Source: Sialis fuliginosa (lineage: Eukaryota; Arthropoda; Insecta; Megaloptera; Sialidae). From it: a DNA stretch of 64,000 bases. The position numbers were made by a program, and so were the translations under genes. The notes under the pieces are model-generated. The model had not been told where the DNA came from and searched no databases. It saw nothing but the letters and a program-made list of their open reading frames with translations. Below, piece after piece: positions 46,017 to 58,145 of the stretch; within the stretch, counting starts at the first letter, position 1; every line of letters begins with the position of its first letter. The stretch spans positions 18,387,001-18,451,000 of the forward strand of contig OY540817.1 in assembly GCA_961205875.1 (NCBI GenBank). The letters run 5' to 3'.

Positions 46017-46628
46017 TATATGAATGACGTTTGGATGGATATTGTTATGCATTGTAAATATAATTTGTATTACTTTTTTGTCCCTAAAATGGATATTCAG
46101 TACGCTACTGATATCTACATATGGAATTGTATATCCTCAAACCTACATACAGATATTTTGCACTCATATACTTAATAATATAGAGTTATTACATTGGTTA
46201 TAACGAAGTAGACATAATTATGGTAAATATTGTTGTATTAATTATACATATACAATGTACATTTACAAATGTACATTCGATTGTTCTTTTTATATCCAGG
46301 GCTGTAACTTAATTTTTACATATACAAATTGCATCTTACATATTTACCAATAAAGTATATTGTCGTAATTAATAATCATATTTATATTAATTTAATTAAT
46401 ATAACATAGTGAAATGGGTCTTTCTAAAACAAAAGTTTGGGGAATGTGTATTATTATTCTATTGTCTTTGTAGTTAATTAACAATTTATTTGTGATTGTT
46501 TAGAAATACGGTTGTCAAAAATCTGTATATGTTTTTCTAATAATTATTTCACATTCTTCATAAGTTAGAAATGAATTGTATTTTTCACGAAAGAAATATG
46601 TAAACTGTAAATTTAAACTAGAGTATAA
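46017..46628. other. Intergenic, AT-rich
   Basis: Nothing recognised. Confidence 0.45.
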
Positions 46629-46789
46629 GGGTCGATCCGGCCTCGCTCCAGTCAAATATTCAGTATAGTAATACTGTATCGGAGCGAGATTGGACCGAGA
46701 CTGGTACGATACCTATAGTGTGAATCATTTCATTGCTTATTGTATATTTATATTTGATTGGAGCGAGACCGGATAGTCTGGGTCGACCC
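46629..46789. mobile_element. PIF/Harbinger-type MITE, 161 bp
   Basis: GGGTCGATCCGG...CTCGCTCCAGTCAAATA at the left is mirrored by TATTTGATTGGAGCGAG...GGGTCGACCC at the right. The 3-bp TAA flanks both sides (46,626-46,628 and 46,790-46,792), the size typical of PIF/Harbinger. Confidence 0.7.
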
Positions 46790-46792
46790 TAA

Positions 46793-47394
46793 AGAAATGA
46801 TCTCAATAACCGCTGGACCGATTTTGATGAATCTTTTTCTATGGAGGCTATCATATTGTATTTATAAATAAATTTAACTGGCTGTATCATTTTCAATTTA
46901 AAGCTAAAATAATAATAAATATGACTACATAATCTATAACAATTTTAGTTTAGTCCGCCTCTGTATAAATATGAATGTGAGTGTAAAACGTGAGAATGTA
47001 TTTGAATCAGGAATCATAAACAAAATTATACGTAACGAAAAACTACAACGTACAAATTAACAAATGGAAAATGAAGCTACAAATTTGTTTCTAATAGTAA
47101 ACGCTATGGTGTGTGTGTGTGTGTGTATGTCGGTATAATAATTGTAAAAGCACGTTCTTCAAGAATGCCATAATGAAACCGATAATCTTTGTTTGAGAAT
47201 TTCATAAGCGTTTGTTCGATTTTTATTCGCATGTATAAAATTATGTTTTGATGATATTTTATTAATTATTAAAATTTTTGTTTCAAAATCGGCGAATCCC
47301 CTCACGACGCGTTGCTTTAAAAACATAGATGAAAAATAATGAAAATTATTTTTTATAAAGTAAGTTATGATGTTCCTTCTAATTTTCTTATCTT
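46793..47394. other. Intergenic with a (GT)n microsatellite
   Basis: A (GT)n tract lies at about 47,109-47,126. An AATAACCGCTGGACCGATTT word near 46,806 resembles retroelement tails; otherwise AT-rich. Confidence 0.4.
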
Positions 47395-47760
47395 GAAATT
47401 GAGTTTTCTATTGAAAGTTGAAATTTGAAGCATGAAATATGACTAAAAAATATTGAATTTTAGATTTCGTTTAAAGTGCGTTTTTTGTATAGAAAATTAG
47501 GTGAAAAGTTGAAATTTTCAAACCGTTTTCGAGATATAGCCTCTCAAAAATTTTGGGGAAAAATAGCCGTAACTTTTGAACGCGTGGTCGGAATTGATTT
47601 TAGTTGACGAATTTGAAATCAGAGTGTCAAAATCTATATAATGACATGTATAACACTTCACAATCAGACAAAAAATATTTGGCCAAAAAACGACATTTTT
47701 TGAATTTTTTCGATTTTTCGCGAAATTTTTGAAGTATTATAAGTTACAGCTATTTTTATC
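47395..47760. repeat. Single-arm relic of the fold-back hAT family
   Basis: Matches one arm of the 14,573 and 38,053 elements (TTTGAACGCGTGGTCGGAAT, TCGAGATATAGCCTCTCAAA, ATCTATATAATGACATGTAT) without the opposite arm or the CAGTGGCG ends. Confidence 0.7.
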
Positions 47761-47780
47761 CAAAATTTTGATCAAACTGA

Positions 47781-48110
47781 GGCGATAATATAATATAATA
47801 TAATAACACAGGTCCACAAAAAAAAGTGGTCTGTGCTGGGGTACAGACCCATATTTTCTTTTGTATGTTTTCCCGCTGAACACGAATCCGTCGTCATAAT
47901 TGGGGGTTGATGAACAAAATCACAAGAAAACCCAAAAAAACCGATAAAAACCGGTTTCTCGTGATTTTGTTCATCAATCCCCAATTATAACGACGGATTC
48001 GTGTTCAGCGGAAAAAAATACAAATGAAAACTTGGGTCTGTACCCCAGCACAGACCACTTTTTTTGTGGACCTGTGTTATTATATTATATTATATTATAT
48101 TATATTATAT
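47781..48110. repeat. ~330-bp palindrome (fold-back element)
   Basis: Arms at about 47,781-47,935 and 47,950-48,100 mirror each other: AACACAGGTCCAC with GTGGACCTGTGTT, GGTCTGTGCTGGGGTACAGA with its complement, and CACGAATCCGTCGT with ACGACGGATTCGTG. Both ends lie in (ATATT)n sequence. The centre is A-rich. Open frames on both strands are products of the symmetry. Confidence 0.85.
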
Positions 48111-48451
48111 TATTGTACAGGCGCCACTGTTTTCTGTACTCCCATTATGTCGGAATGCCGCCAACGGATAGGTTGTGTATATGCGTGCATGTTGGAGGAA
48201 TCACGCCTCCCACGAAAATAATAACGTGCTCATCCGTCTGTCTGTGTGGCTGTGTCGCCTGAGGGGTGAGAGAACGGAAACTGTATGTTTCTTAGATAAT
48301 CGATTTTCAAGATAACAAGATGTTTTTACTTTTGTTGACACTTTTGAAGCTACACAGAGAAAAATTGAGTCGATTTTATAATAAAAATTACAGTTGGCGA
48401 TGAAATTTTTTCAATTTTGTATCAAAAAACATCTGCCAAGTAAATGCACAG

Positions 48452-49183
48452 TGCTTCCTCGTGCTAAATTCACTAAAACCGATAGTGTTCAGATAAATTG
48501 CCTGGCAGTAGTTAACCATTTAATTATTATACAAATTTTACTCAAAAATCTTAGTTCGAAATTTTTCTTAAAACGCACCTAAATATGTTTTCATATGTTT
48601 TTATTTTTTGACAATTTCAATCTAAATCTAAATTTATGCAAATGTCAAAATGACATTTAAAACGTCAAAATGACATTTAATATATCCAATCAAATATCAA
48701 TTTAGAAAAACAAAACACGAATTTTTAAAATAAATTGAGATAAATCTTTGTAAGGGAATATTTTACAACAAACGTAGTAGACCCATATTATAGGAAATTT
48801 AATGCTCTACAAAAAATATTCTATACAATTTTCTCGTAACATGTGTCGTTCTTGAGATATCTTGAAAAAAGAAATATTTTGGGGTGTCACCCCTTCCCCT
48901 TACACACGATTTTGATGATTTTGAAATGGGACCGTCCTCAAACCAAACCCAACCATCCGATCAAGTTTCAATAATTATGCGTGTGACAAGGATTCAGGGG
49001 ACAGACGGACGGACGGACGGACACACGGACACACGGACAGACAGACAGACACGGAACGAAAAGTGTTTGTCTTGACGTGAAACGGATAAATCAATTTAAA
49101 ATTTTGAAATTGGAGAACTTTTTTTTTGTCTCAATCTGAAACGATCACATAGCTTCTCGTATCTTCGATATTGCGAGGAAGCA
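48452..49183 (+). mobile_element. TGCTTCCTCG-end repeat, fullest copy (~730 bp)
   Basis: TGCTTCCTCG at the left and CGAGGAAGCA at the right are inverted. The body includes AATTGCCTGGCAGTAGTTAA, TTGTAAGGGAATATTTTACA, an ACGGACGGACGGACGGACAC-type tetranucleotide tract (49,003-49,055) and AGTGTTTGTCTTGACGTGAA. Partial copies are at 9.8, 17.0, 20.0, 42.5, 44.0 and 57.0 kb. The flanking ATCTGCCAAGTAAATGCACA is also conserved, so the true left end may be further out. Confidence 0.65.
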
Positions 49184-52012
49184 AAATACTAACATTGTAA
49201 CTTTTACAATATCCATTGTATTTTTTATAATACGCAATTTTTAACATACAAGCTATAAGAAGCTGATTTGGGGGGCGGCTTGATCAAAATTCTTCCTAAC
49301 CCCATATAAAGACCACTCTAATGTATACCTACTAATTTAATTAAAATAATAAATTTTTACAGCTAGCTACACCATTGTAGAAAACACCATAATTCTTCAA
49401 ACTAAATTCACTTTATATAATACAAACCAATATCCCAATACACTTGCTTTAACAAGAATTCCCAACACAAAGGACATTCAGGAATTCAATAACAACAACG
49501 TATACATACATATATATATACATACTACAAGTTGAAACTATGAGCAAAGCTTCTGTTTACAACCCTTACTACATAAAGGGGTAGGGGGTTGAAGGCACAA
49601 TGGAATTTTAATTAACTAATTAATGCAAGTTGCTAATTCTGTCTCAAGTACGGACTTAAATCCTGGATCAGAGTATACAATGGTCCCGTTCGGAATTGTT
49701 ACTGTGATTTAAGAACGTCGTTAAAATGGATTAAGTTCTAAGGAATCGTGGGTTATATTGAAATAATGTAAAATGAATACTGAAGTCATATTATGAGATT
49801 GTTATTGTCTCCTGAAAAATGAAATAGCAGATTTTGCACACGGAGAAAAATATTTCATAACAATCACTCAATTTTTAAAGAAATATTACTTAAAACAGGA
49901 GACAATTTTGCAATTTTTCCATATTAATGATAGATTGTAAAAAATCTACTGAAATTTTACTATGCTGCATCGTAAATGGTAATGGCCATTTTTTAAGTTA
50001 GAGGGCTGAAACTTTTTCAATATTTTTTTTTAATTATTTGGAGCTGATTTGGGGGGCGGCCCGGTCAAAATTCGTCCTAACCCCATATAAGGACCACCCT
50101 AGTATACATGTTAAGGTACCTACTAAAACTTGAACAGCAAAAAACTTTATATGAACAATGAACACGTGTCCGAACATTTTTTTTGAGGGAGATACAGCCA
50201 CCCAAAAATTATTAGTGTTTTTTTACAAATCTGGAGAACCCATTGTAATACAGTTATAAAATTTGATAATCGGTTTAATATAAATGAGTTTAACCGATTT
50301 TCAGTATTAGCCAATAATTATTTAGCCCTTTCAACTGTGCTAAATAATAATTATTAGTAAATCGATAACAATCATTTATATTAAACGGATTATTAAATTT
50401 CATTACTTTATCACAATGGATTATCCAGGTATTAAATAAATGCTAATCATTTTTGGGGAGCTGTAGCTCCATCACGAAGTTTTCCTGGTTTTCTCCTAAG
50501 CGGTTAATCCTATGAGAAATTGGAACTTTTTTGTTTATTTTATATCATAATTATTTTTAAATTTTATTTTTAAAATCTTTTCACAAAAAAAAACACAAAC
50601 AATTTTAAGATTTTAAACACATACTGATACTGCTTTCACCTAGAAAACCAGACATTCTGAAACATTTTACACACATGAACGATACTAAGAAAAAAGCATC
50701 TAATAATCTTTTTTCGACAAAATTGTTTCACATTTTTCGATAAACCCGACCATCTAATTTAAGTTTTAAAACAAGTTTTTCCTTATCTATTTTTTGTAGG
50801 CTTTAACTTTCTACATCTGATCGATTTTTAATAAATTGGTACATAAAATTTTACGACGACTAAATTTCCACGTACATCGAACGTGTTATAACTTCATATC
50901 TTCTTACTTCGTGGTTCGCCGTTTGAACTAAAAGGATCGGTAAATTAAAAGATAAAATTATAAAGTGCGTAACTATGTAATTTTGTATTATAAAAGTTAG
51001 TCACACTCGTGTATTTGAGAATAAAAAAAATTAATTATATATTTTTTTCTCACTTTCTTTTAATACGAGTATTATACATCTTATTATCATAGCCCCTACA
51101 TTTTATCGTCGGCCCCCGTGCTGGTATTTGCGGTGGGCCCTCGCTTGCCAGCGACGTAGCCAGAAAAAAATTACGAGGTGCAATTTAATGGCTTTTTTGC
51201 TCTTTATTTCACTGTCTCCTGTTAAGAAACAAAACATTTTTTTGACGATGATAAAAAAGCTTGTTCAATCGCCGCAATTGTCAGCCCTCCCCCCTCTTAT
51301 TTGTTTAAAACAAAAGAGGCTAACATTTGCGTAAAAAATATAAATATGGTGACAATTCGTATTTAAAAAAAAAAATTATTCATTGAAAATTTTATGGATT
51401 TATTAATTAATGATTCAATTATATTTTTAAACTTACTTTAAGGTAGACAACCCAACGTTGTAGGATGAGTAAGTTAACAAATATAAATGGTTAAAAAATA
51501 TGTTTAATTAAATTTTTTTCTGTAAAAAAATTTGGTTTTGGTGAAATAGTTAGTATTAATAATAGTATTAATTATTAGGATTGCAATGTTAAGTGAGTAT
51601 AATATGTTAAACGTGTATTTCAGTAGGAACTTAAAAAAAATATGTCTTGTATTATAATGTATGTATATATTTATTTTTGTATGACTACTGGTTTCTGTGA
51701 ATGATAAATGTATAGTATTGGTAGGTTTTATAAAAAAAACTATACATATTGGAATACTTAATATTCTGATAAAAAACTGTGCGATTAGAAGTCTTTGTGG
51801 AATTTTTGGTCGTAAGTTGTTAAAGGTTAAAAATTACCAATGAACTTAATATTAATTCGTTATTTTAATTATTATTATTAAACTTGGGACTTCCCACCCC
51901 ATTATAGTTCAATAAAGAATTTTTAATATTTTGATATATATTTGAAAATTTAAATTGTTAATTATGTTTAATTGTGAAGCTAACTTCATGTGTTATATCA
52001 CAAATACACAAA
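49184..52012. other. 2.8-kb region of decayed repeats
   Basis: Two ~70-bp direct repeats (AGCTGATTTGGGGGGCGGC) at 49,262 and 50,042, a fold-back element at 50,170 and GC-rich scraps near 51,100-51,300 (CGTCGGCCCCCGTG). No gene: the open frame at 51,128-51,334 lies in such a scrap. Confidence 0.4.
50170..50480. repeat. Fold-back element, ~310 bp
   Basis: GGAGATACAGCCACCCAAAA at the left and the inverted TTTTGGGGAGCTGTAGCTCC at the right. Inner arms mirror each other, for example CGGTTTAATATAAATG and CATTTATATTAAACGG. Arms of about 150 bp meet near 50,330. Confidence 0.65.
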
Positions 52013-52307
52013 TGTCCGGTATTATAAACGAACTAACAAAATTTATACGCTTTCAAGCACCTTTCAAATAAAGTTTCAAACCTATCTGACAGTTCCCTTG
52101 AAATTTCATGAAGTGGGGTAGGTAAACGGTATTAAAACAGTGGTGATATTATTTTGTACGGTCAGAGTTGCCAACTGTGTTATAATTAGTTGAAATAACA
52201 TTCTCTAAATTCCATATCTATGTAATCCATAGATAGGTACTATCACAGAATTAATACCCCATATGAAAGTGGTTGAAAATTTGTTAGTTCCTTTATAATA
52301 CCGGACA
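52013..52307. mobile_element. MITE, TGTCCGG-end family, complete (295 bp)
   Basis: TGTCCGGTATTATAAACGAA is mirrored by TTCCTTTATAATACCGGACA. Inside lie the TAACAAAATT and AAATTTGTTA words next to the ends, and TTGCCAACTGTGTTATAA, which is shared with the 63,174 copy. Confidence 0.8.
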
Positions 52308-53519
52308 AAAGGTTATTATTTGTAGTTATATTATTAATAAATCACTCGAAAAATTTTAGGTAAATTTATAATTAGTGCGGATATTATATTGAATATATTG
52401 TATTAAAATCAACTATTAAAAAATCTCGTAAAGAAAATAATAGTTTTGTATTATAGCATAGTATTATATATAATTAATTAAATACGTTATTTAAACATGT
52501 AATGTCTTAATTAAACCAAAAATAGTATACCTACCTAAAGAATTTCCTATAACATTAGATTCTATCTGCTTTGGTTAAAAATGTTTGGTCATTTAATCAA
52601 CATATATAATAAATAATTTAATTAAAAACATTAAACAAGTTGATGCAAATTATTTTTCTAAATTTAAATCATACCTAATGATAGCATACGTTATTTTTTA
52701 AACCATCAGCTTTAACTGAATTAAAATTAAACACTTTAATATAAAAAATAGGTAAAATAGAAACTATTAATCATTTTCTTGAACCTGTCTTTATAAATTA
52801 CATATATTTTTTTAATTAAGAGGTATACTGAAAATATTGGTATCGGGTAGAGTGTAGAATGTAGAGGTATGTCTTTTTCTCACCTAGATGTCCTTACTTG
52901 GAATTGAGTGCGAGAAAAATATAGGTAATGGGCTATTAAATTTGGAATAATTTGATTTTATAGAGAATATATTAACAGGGGTGTATTTGGGTATAATTTT
53001 TTTCGTATTTAATAAGAGTATGTATTTATTTAATATTTTTAATTAGGTTTTTACTTTTTTTATGTGCGAAGAGATTGTTGACATTGAAAATTTTGAAATA
53101 CTTGTCAGTTAAAAATTCAATATAGGTAATTATTGTACAGATTTTTTTACAATTATTTATCAATATTTATTTTTGTTGAAGTACTTTTGTATTTTAATTT
53201 ATTTATAAGTACATGTATATAACATGAAACTCTCTTTATGAAGTTCCGATTGTATGTTAATAGTTGTGTGAATTTTTTTTAAATATTTGATCATATGTGA
53301 GTAATTATCGAGTTATCATAAATAATTTTAATGATTGTTATAAGAATAAAATTATATGTTTTTGGTGCTTTACCAAAAAAATTATAGTATCAAATAAAAG
53401 CTGACAATTCAAGAAGGAATTCGAATTTGTAAATGGTTTGTTATTATTATAATATTCGTTTAACAAATGTACAAAAAATGTATCTCCCGAAGTAAAAGTG
53501 AGAAAATCTGTATATATAT
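52308..53519. other. Intergenic, AT-rich
   Basis: No gene or element recognised; the minus-strand frame at 53,338-53,550 is compositional. Confidence 0.45.
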
Positions 53520-53972
53520 AAAACGGCCAAGTCGTGTTGGGCACGCACATGATAGGGTTCCGTAGACATTCTCACTACGATTTTTAAAAAATAGTTATTT
53601 CAAAATTTTCATAAACTATTTTTGCTACAGTGTTCGTTATAATTTTCGTTGTTTAGAATTTAGTGGGGGGGGGGCGCTCTAATAGCCACATTGAAAAGCA
53701 AATATATTGAGACTGAACGGTTAAAATCAAAAGGTCATATAACATGTTTTGTTGCATTTTAGACCTAAATAAGGACTCAATGGGATAAGTGAACAAATTT
53801 TTTTTTATATACTTTTCAGTCTATGGGAAGGGGATCCTAAAAACGTTATTTTTTTAAAATCTATGTCCATATATCAAATTTCATTTTAGAAGGTATAAAA
53901 TTTATAGACAAACGGACAGACAAAGCGAAATTATAAGGGTTCCTAGTTTTCTACGAGATCCTAATAATGATG
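53520..53972 (+). repeat. GGGTTCCGTAG family repeat, near complete
   Basis: Starts AAACGGCCAAGTCGTGTTGG, then CACGCACATGATAGGGTTCC; ends AAGGGTTCCTAGTTTTCTAC. Contains TCATTTTAGAAGGTATAAAA and an ACAAACGGACAGACAAAGCG stretch, plus a G9-10 tract near 53,664. Confidence 0.7.
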
Positions 53973-54119
53973 CTGATATTAAAAGAAAATTATCAGCGCT
54001 CACCGCATTTTTTTCAAAGATTAGATTTAAAACTCGCATTTGACAATTTTTTAAAAATATGTGTTCGAAAAACTATTTTTTTACATATTATTTAATAACT
54101 GTGTGTATGGGTCCTTGAC

Positions 54120-56371
54120 GAGACTCCAGTTTTGTTTTAAAATATAGCTTACACCATTATCTTTAAGACTATATAATGCCCGAAGACCTTCGTATGCTCC
54201 TTCGGCTATTATTAAGAAATTTAAATTGAAAATTTAACAAATAAGTTGAATAGTTAATATGTCAGTTTGGCGCAATCGAAGACACTCCAGTTTTTTTTTA
54301 AATATAGCTTACACCATTATCTTTAAGACTATCTAATGCCCGAAGACCTTCGAATGCGCCTTCGGCTATTATTAAGAAATTTAAATTGAAAATTTAACAA
54401 ATAAGTTGAATAGTTAATATGTCAGCTTGGCGCGATCGAAGACACTCCAGATTTTTTTTGAAATATAGCTTACACCATTATCTTTAAGACTATCTAATGC
54501 CCGAAGACCTTCGAATGCGCCTTCGGCTATTATTAAGAAATTTAAATTGAAAATTTAACAAATAAGTTGAATAGTTAATATGTCAGTTTGGCGCGATCGA
54601 AGACACTCCAGTTTTTTTTGAAATATAGCTTACACCATTATCTTTAAGACTATCTAATGCCCGAAGACCTTTGAATGCGCCTTCGGCTATTATTAAGAAA
54701 TTTAAATTGAAAATTTAACAAATAAGTTGAATAGTTAATATGTCAGCTTGGCGCGATCGAAGACACTCCAGTTTTTTTTTAAAATATAGCTTACACCATT
54801 ATCTTTAAGACTATCTAATGCCCGAAGACCTTCGTATGCTCCTTCGGCTATTATTAAGAAATTTAAATTGAAAATTTAACAAATAAGTTAAATAGTTAAT
54901 ATGTCAGCTTGGGGCGATCGAGGAGACTCCAGTTTTTTTTAAATATAGCTTACACCATTATCTTTAAGACTATCTAATGCCCGAAGACCTTCGTATGCTC
55001 CTTCGGCTATTATTAAGAAATTTAAATTGAAAATTTAACAAATAAGTTTTATAGTTAATATGTCAGCTTGGTGCGATCGAGGAGACTCCAGTTTTTTTTT
55101 AAATATAGCTTACACCATTATCTTTAAGACTATCTAATGCCCGAAGACCTTCGAATGCGCCTTCGGCTATTATTAGGAAATTTAAATTGAAAATTTAACA
55201 AATAAGTTGAATAGTTAATATGTCAGCTTGGCGCGATCGAGGAGACTCCAGTTTTTTTTTAAATATAGCTTACACCATTATCTTTAAGACTATCTAATGC
55301 CCGAAGACCTTCGAATGCGCCTTCGGCTATTATTAGGAAATTTAAATTGAAAATTTAACAAATAAGTTGAATAGTTAATATGTCAGCTTGGCGCGATCGA
55401 AGACACTCCAGTTTTTTTTGAAATATAGCTTACACCATTATCTTTAAGACTATCTAATGCCCGAAGACCTTCGAATGCGCCTTCGGCTATTATTAAGAAA
55501 TTTAAATTGAAAATTTAACAAATAAGTTGAATAGTTAATATGTCAGTATGGCGCGATCGAAGACACTCCAGTTTTTTTTTGAAATATAGCTTACACCATT
55601 ATCTTTAAGACTATGTAATGCCCGAAGACCTTCGTATGCTCCTTCGGCTATTATTAAGAAATTTAAATTGAAAATTTAACAAATAAGTTGAATAGTTAAT
55701 ATGTCAGCTTGGGGCGATCGAGGAGACTCCAGTTTTTTTTTAAATATAGCTTACACCATTATATTTAAGACTATCTAATGCCCGAAGACCTTCGTATGCT
55801 CCTTCGGCTATTATTAAGAAATTTAAATTGAAAATTTAACAAATAAGTTGAATAGTTAATATGTCAGCTTGGGGCGATCGAGGAGACTCCAGTTTTTTTT
55901 TTAAATATAGCTTACACCATTATCGTTAAGACTATCTAATGCCCGAAGACCTTCGTATGCTCCTTCGGCTATTATTAAGAAATTTAAATTGAAAATTCAA
56001 CAAATAAGTTGAATAGTTAATATGTCAGCTTGGGGCGATCGAGGAGACTCCAGTTTTTTTTTAAATATAGCTTACACCATTATCTTTAAGACTATCTAAT
56101 GCTCGAAGACCTTCGTATGCTCCTTCGGCTATTATTAAGAAATTTAAATTGAAAATTCAACAAATAAGTTGAATAGTTAATATGTCAGCTTGGGGCGATC
56201 GAGGAGACTCCAGTTTTTTTTTTTTAAATATAGCTTACACCATTATCTTTAAGACTATCTAATGCTCGAAGACCTTCGTATGCTCCTTCGGCTATTATTA
56301 AGATATTTAAATTGAAAATTTAACAAATAAGTTGAATAGTTAATATGTCAGCTTGGTGTGATCGAGGAGAC
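54120..56371. repeat. Satellite array 2: about 14 tandem units of ~160 bp
   Basis: Units begin at GAGACTCCAG or GACACTCCAG (54,120; 54,281; 54,441; 54,602; 54,762 ...). Each holds ATAGCTTACACCATTATCTT, TAATGCCCGAAGACCTTCG, CTCCTTCGGCTATTATTAAG and a TCAGCTTGGCGCGATCGA block. The GATCGA-to-CTTTAAGA core (about 85 bp with its flank) matches array 1 closely; the rest of the unit is different. Units diverge slightly more than those of array 1 and fall into GAAGACAC and GAGGAGAC subtypes. Confidence 0.95.
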
Positions 56372-57679
56372 CCTTGAATTATTTAAATCCACCTCTGCAG
56401 GCCCCTAACACACACACATATTGGCTATGTGTGTGTGAATATTTGAGATCTGGCTCACAGTTTTGTAATTTGCTGGCGTTTGGTAAAGTGATTCTTGTTT
56501 GCGTTATTGATACGCTAGAAGTGATTTGTTAAAACGGATAATTTAATGTAGTAATTACACACAGCGCCCGGTAGTTGCGGTGCTATGTTGATTGTCGTCC
56601 ATCAGTCAGTGTCATCCGGGGTAATTTTAAATGTTCAGAACTGAACGCGATTAGGTTTTTTCATGTGGATTTTTAGACGTAGTTTGGGTTTTTGTAAGAC
56701 TGTTTAGAGATGTTTTGATGTATGGGGTTTGTAAGTGATTTATTTGAGGCCAAGTGAAAATATATCATTTGGTAGGAGGTAAATATGAAAATATTCGCAT
56801 AAGTATGTGATTTTGAGATGAAAATTATCACTACGTGTTTCAATAGCAATGCTATCTGTTTTTGAAACTGAATATTTTTTGATCGTTTGTATTTTTTTAT
56901 AATTTTTAATAATATATTTTATTTTTAAATTTTATGAAAAATGATAAAACTGGATTTTAACATTGGTATTATAATTACTGAATAATTTAAATAAAAACTG
57001 GAGTCAGACATATTGCCTGGTATTGGTTAACCATTTAATTTCTATACAAATTTTACTAAAAAATATTAATTCCAATCTAAAATATGTCAAAGTAAATGTC
57101 AATTAAAAAAAATTACGATTTTTTAAAGCAAATTGGTAGGTATGTATCTTTGTAAGCGAATATTTTACAACAAACGTTGTAGACCCCTATATTGAATGTT
57201 CTACAAAAAAGATTCTATAAAATTTTTAAAGCTAGTAACACAAACATGTTACATAATAATAATGAAAACACATGACAAATAATCTTCCTGTATACTAACA
57301 TATTCTCATATTTAATTTTAGTATTCCGGTTTAAAGAATTAATACCATACGGCATGCCACCACAGCACACTACTTAATATTGCCAGGACGTTCCGGCTCG
57401 TTCCGGTTTAATTCCGTATGATGTATATTTGACATAGGATGATATAATTTCCTAGAAGCAATGTCCGACGGTGGCGCCGCCCGGCGACGCGACGCTCAAT
57501 TAAACTGCAGACAAATACCCTGCTTCCGTTGTGTCGGACGTCTCCGTTACATTGTTGTGCTGTTTTATTACTAGTGCTAGCTTAAACGAGCATGTGCTTT
57601 GTTTTAAATGAAAAAAATTAAAACATTAGTGAAAATATCAATAAATAATTTAATGTAAAAGAATAATTCCAATACTTTT
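56372..57679. other. Region with two GC-rich islands, no supported gene
   Basis: Blocks at about 56,400-56,720 (ACACACACACATATTGGC hairpin, CATCAGTCAGTGTCATCCGG) and 57,360-57,590 (GGTGGCGCCGCCCGGCGACG) stand out from the AT background. The second contains a 37-codon frame (57,461-57,574, MSDGGAARRRDAQ...). They look like promoters or first exons of an unseen gene, but no splice donor in frame supports coding. About 56,990-57,250 is a proximal fragment of the TGCTTCCTCG-end repeat. Confidence 0.35.
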
Positions 57680-57680
57680 T

Positions 57681-58145
57681 AGGGTTCGTATTTAAAAATG
57701 TATTTTTTGTCAAAAAGACACAATATTGCTGTTTTGTTTTTTGATCTAAACACAGCATTATAGTTTTGCTCTGTCCGTTCGTCCGTTTATATAAATTTTA
57801 TACCGATTAAGTTGAAAATTGGTATACGGACGTAGAGTAGACCCCCTTTCAATAGACTGAAAAGTATATTCAATTTTTTTTCCACTTATCCCATTGAGAG
57901 GAAGAACTGATAGATAGGTCTCCTAAAATACAACAAGAAATGTTTTAGGATCTTTTGATTGTAACCCTACAGTTACGATAAATTTGCGTTCGTTATCAGA
58001 GCGTCCCCTCCCTCTATTTTCTAAAATATCAATGTAAAAAATTTGAAAAAATTCCAGAATATAGCTTTTAATTAGTACTTTCCCTGAAAATTATAACGAA
58101 CACTGTCAAAAATTTTAACCCCCCTCTCATAGACTGAAAAATGTT
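57681..58145 (-). repeat. GGGTTCCGTAG family repeat, truncated
   Basis: AGGGTTCGTA at the left, then CTGTCCGTTCGTCCGTTTAT, AGACTGAAAAGTATATTCAA and the family's TTTTAATTAGTACTTTC and ATAACGAACACTGTCAAA words. It lacks the GCGTGCCCAACACGC end. Confidence 0.65.

Noticed and set aside
47772..48262. Frames on both strands around the palindrome (47,772; 48,024; 48,032)
   Set aside because: They share peptides such as YPSTDHF because the arms are mirror images; not coding.
57461..57574. 37-codon frame MSDGGAARRRDAQ...
   Set aside because: Its length and Arg content follow from local GC richness; no donor or homology. Kept only as part of the GC island.
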